DNA from: a bacterium
GTDB taxonomy: Bacteria; Pseudomonadota; Alphaproteobacteria; Rhizobiales; Xanthobacteraceae
NCBI GenBank assembly: GCA_029946075.1
Contig: JAQSDT010000056.1
Location: forward strand, 1-8,161
Length of the DNA stretch: 8,161 bases
Direction: 5' to 3'
Shown piece after piece: positions 6,338 through 8,161 of this stretch. The notes below the pieces were generated by a model, which did not search any database, was not told the origin of the DNA, and saw nothing but the letters and a program-made list of their open reading frames with translations. Both the position numbers and the translations under genes were made by a program. Numbering within the stretch: position 1 is the first letter of the stretch; every line of letters begins with the position of its first letter.

Positions 6338-8029
6338 TCACCCCGCCATCGCCATCCCGACCTCGTCGACCAGCTTGGCAAAGCCGTGCTCGACCACGGT
6401 GTTACGGCCGCGGTGCTTGGCGGCGTAGAGGGCGGCGTCGGCGGCCTCGATCAAATCGCCGGGGCGCTGCGATTCATTGGGCAGGGTGGCGGCGACGCCG
6501 ACGCTGACGGTGACGATCTGGTGGCTCGAGGGGGTGTGGGGCAGGGCCAGGTCCTGGATCGCCGCGCGCCCCATCTCGCCGATTTCGAGCGCCCGCTGCG
6601 GGCCGGTGTTCGGCAGCAGCAGGCAGAATTCCTCGCCGCCATAGCGGCCGGCAAAGCCCATCGTGTCGGCGGCGATATCGGCCAGCGCGGCGCCGAGCCG
6701 GGTCAGGCAGGCGTCGCCCTCGGGATGGCCGTAGGTGTCGTTGTAGAGCTTGAAGTGATCGACATCGATCATCAGCAGCGACAGCTCGCTGTTTGACTGC
6801 TGGGCCTTCATCCACTCGAAATCGAGCCGGCTCTGGAAGCCGCGCCGGTTGGCAAGTCCCGACAGCATGTCGATCGAGGCCATCACGGTGAGGCGGTCGT
6901 TGGTGGCGACCAGTTCGCGCTCGCGCTGGCTGAGCTGCGCCGCCATCGCGTTGAACGCGCGGGCCAGCGGCATGAACTCGGCGGGCAGGCGGCTGCGTGC
7001 GACGCGGGCAGCTGAATCGCCCTCGCCAAATCGCTTCGCCATCCCCGTCATCAGTTCGATCGGATTGATGATCAGCTTCTCGGCGCCGATCAGCGCGCCC
7101 AGCAGCACGAACAGGCAGACGAACGCCAGCTGCAGATAGGCAGTGCGAATCTCGCGATTGATCGCGGCGGTGACCCTGGCCTCGTCGATGCTGACGATCA
7201 GCCGCGACTGAGTTCCCGGAATCCGCGCGAAGCTGACGGTCCGGTTGGTGGCGTCGGTGGCGGAAAACGACATCGAGCCGGTTTCCGAATTCGAACTGAG
7301 CGCCTTGTAGGCGATGGCCGACAGCAGCGGCACGTTGTCGAGCGGCCGTCCGATCATGCTGGACTGGTCGGGCGGAGCGGCCATGACGATGCCGGCGCCA
7401 TCGACCAGCAGTGCCGATATCCCCGGCCGGCCGCTGAAATTGGTCATGATCTTCGACAGCCAGTCGAGGTTGATGCCGGCGACGACGACGGCGTCTTCAT
7501 CCGGGTTGATCGCCGCGACCGGATACGCCGCCATGATGATCGGCCGGTTGTTGGTTTTGCCGAGCAGATAGTCGCTGAAAACGAAATCGCGGGTTTCCTG
7601 CACCTTTCTGAAATACTCGCGGTCGCCGATGTTCATCCCGACCTGAATGTTCAGGGTCGAGCACTGCACCACGCCCTGCCTGCTGACGATCATGATGCTC
7701 AGGATCCAGGGCAGGTTGGACGGCAGGCTGGCGCGCAGGATTTCGCAGCTGCGGGCGACGCCGCCGGAGGCGCGGATATAGGCCGCTGATTTCAGCATGG
7801 TCTCGACCGAGGAGATCACCTCGCGTTGGGTCTCGGCGCTGTGCTGGGTGATGTTGGCGTATTCCAGCGCCGCCGCCGCGATCTGCTTGTCGCGGGTGTC
7901 GTTGAGCGCACGAACGCGTTCCACCATCAACGGTGCGACCAGGAGCAATGCCAGCAGCGCCAGCCGCGCGCGGATTCCCAGAAGCTTCTTGAGTTTGATC
8001 CGATTGCGGTTGAAAGTAACGCCAGACAT
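6338..8029 (-). CDS. Membrane-bound sensor diguanylate cyclase (Cache-like / HAMP / GGDEF)
   Basis: The protein is predicted to join two GTP into the second messenger cyclic di-GMP in response to a signal sensed outside the inner membrane. From ATG 8029 it has 563 residues. It shows a first membrane helix (about 22-36), a periplasmic region of about 260 residues with Cache-type sequence (DREYFRKVQETRDFVFSDYLLG, about 136-157), a second helix (about 299-321), a HAMP-like linker (about 322-374) and a GGDEF domain (about 385-545). Catalytic elements are intact: IDVDHFKLYNDTYGHPEGD (421-439) and GRYGGEEF (461-468). The product-inhibition motif RxxD expected at 455-458 reads DTMG, so the canonical I-site is missing. 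No EAL domain is present. A TTG directly before the ATG could add one residue, but the ATG is the likelier start. The ligand is unknown. It lies 120 bases upstream of leuS on the same strand, with no evident functional link. Confidence 0.93.
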   Translation of the reverse strand: MSGVTFNRNRIKLKKLLGIRARLALLALLLVAPLMVERVRALNDTRDKQIAAAALEYANITQHSAETQREVISSVETMLKSAAYIRASGGVARSCEILRASLPSNLPWILSIMIVSRQGVVQCSTLNIQVGMNIGDREYFRKVQETRDFVFSDYLLGKTNNRPIIMAAYPVAAINPDEDAVVVAGINLDWLSKIMTNFSGRPGISALLVDGAGIVMAAPPDQSSMIGRPLDNVPLLSAIAYKALSSNSETGSMSFSATDATNRTVSFARIPGTQSRLIVSIDEARVTAAINREIRTAYLQLAFVCLFVLLGALIGAEKLIINPIELMTGMAKRFGEGDSAARVARSRLPAEFMPLARAFNAMAAQLSQRERELVATNDRLTVMASIDMLSGLANRRGFQSRLDFEWMKAQQSNSELSLLMIDVDHFKLYNDTYGHPEGDACLTRLGAALADIAADTMGFAGRYGGEEFCLLLPNTGPQRALEIGEMGRAAIQDLALPHTPSSHQIVTVSVGVAATLPNESQRPGDLIEAADAALYAAKHRGRNTVVEHGFAKLVDEVGMAMAG

Positions 8030-8038
8030 CAAAGGCCC

Positions 8039-8058
8039 CTACCCGCACGGCAGGGTAG
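8039..8058 (-). promoter_or_regulatory. Small hairpin next to the cyclase ribosome-binding site
   Basis: On the minus strand CTACCC (complement of 8053-8058) and GGGTAG (complement of 8039-8044) form a 6-base-pair stem with an 8-base loop. The purine run GTAGGGG, the best ribosome-binding candidate for the ATG at 8029, overlaps the second arm, so the hairpin could partly hide it. The rest of the upstream region, 8059-8161, is AT-richer in places, and I see no clear promoter or gene in it. Confidence 0.3.
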
Positions 8059-8161
8059 AGAGAAGGGTTCAAAAAGCCTTTCCCGAACTTGGTAAAATTA
8101 GAGGAAATGCCGTATTTTTTCGGGATCAGTGCGGGATATGACGCAGCAAATGGCGACAACG

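Noticed and set aside
8030..8032. TTG immediately upstream as the cyclase start
   Set aside because: An ATG follows directly and is the more usual start; the choice changes the protein by a single residue.

Overview
The window looks like chromosomal DNA from an alphaproteobacterium of the Bradyrhizobium/Rhodopseudomonas group. This rests on the strongly GC-rich codon use, the character of the ParA, ParB and LeuRS proteins, and intergenic palindromes beginning CGTCATTCCG or CGTCATTGCG, which I recall as typical of Bradyrhizobium genomes. The genus is inferred from memory and was not tested by a search.

Layout: the plus strand carries the 3' part of parA (cut by the left edge) and a complete parB. 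The minus strand carries a convergent block, read from right to left: a membrane-bound diguanylate cyclase, then leuS, lptE and holA. The parAB genes meet holA tail to tail at about 1723-1910. No gene-free stretch exceeds 300 bases. I see no tRNA, rRNA, CRISPR array, insertion sequence or phage gene.

Functions: ParA and ParB segregate the chromosome origin, so the window probably lies near the origin. leuS, lptE and holA form a housekeeping block for leucyl-tRNA charging, lipopolysaccharide export to the outer membrane, and clamp loading for DNA polymerase III. lptE overlaps the end of leuS by 14 bases and has its Shine-Dalgarno sequence inside leuS. The cyclase has an intact GGEEF active site behind a periplasmic sensor region but lacks the canonical RxxD inhibitory site.

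The most notable non-coding content is a set of four palindromic intergenic elements at 644-688, 706-792, 1821-1905 and 2956-3049. Two sit between parA and parB, one between the convergent parB and holA, and one inside the leuS-lptE-holA block. They look like REP/BIME-type dispersed repeats. Two share the same 11-base ends around different hairpin stems. I found no convincing undescribed multi-gene system; the genes are ordinary core genes.
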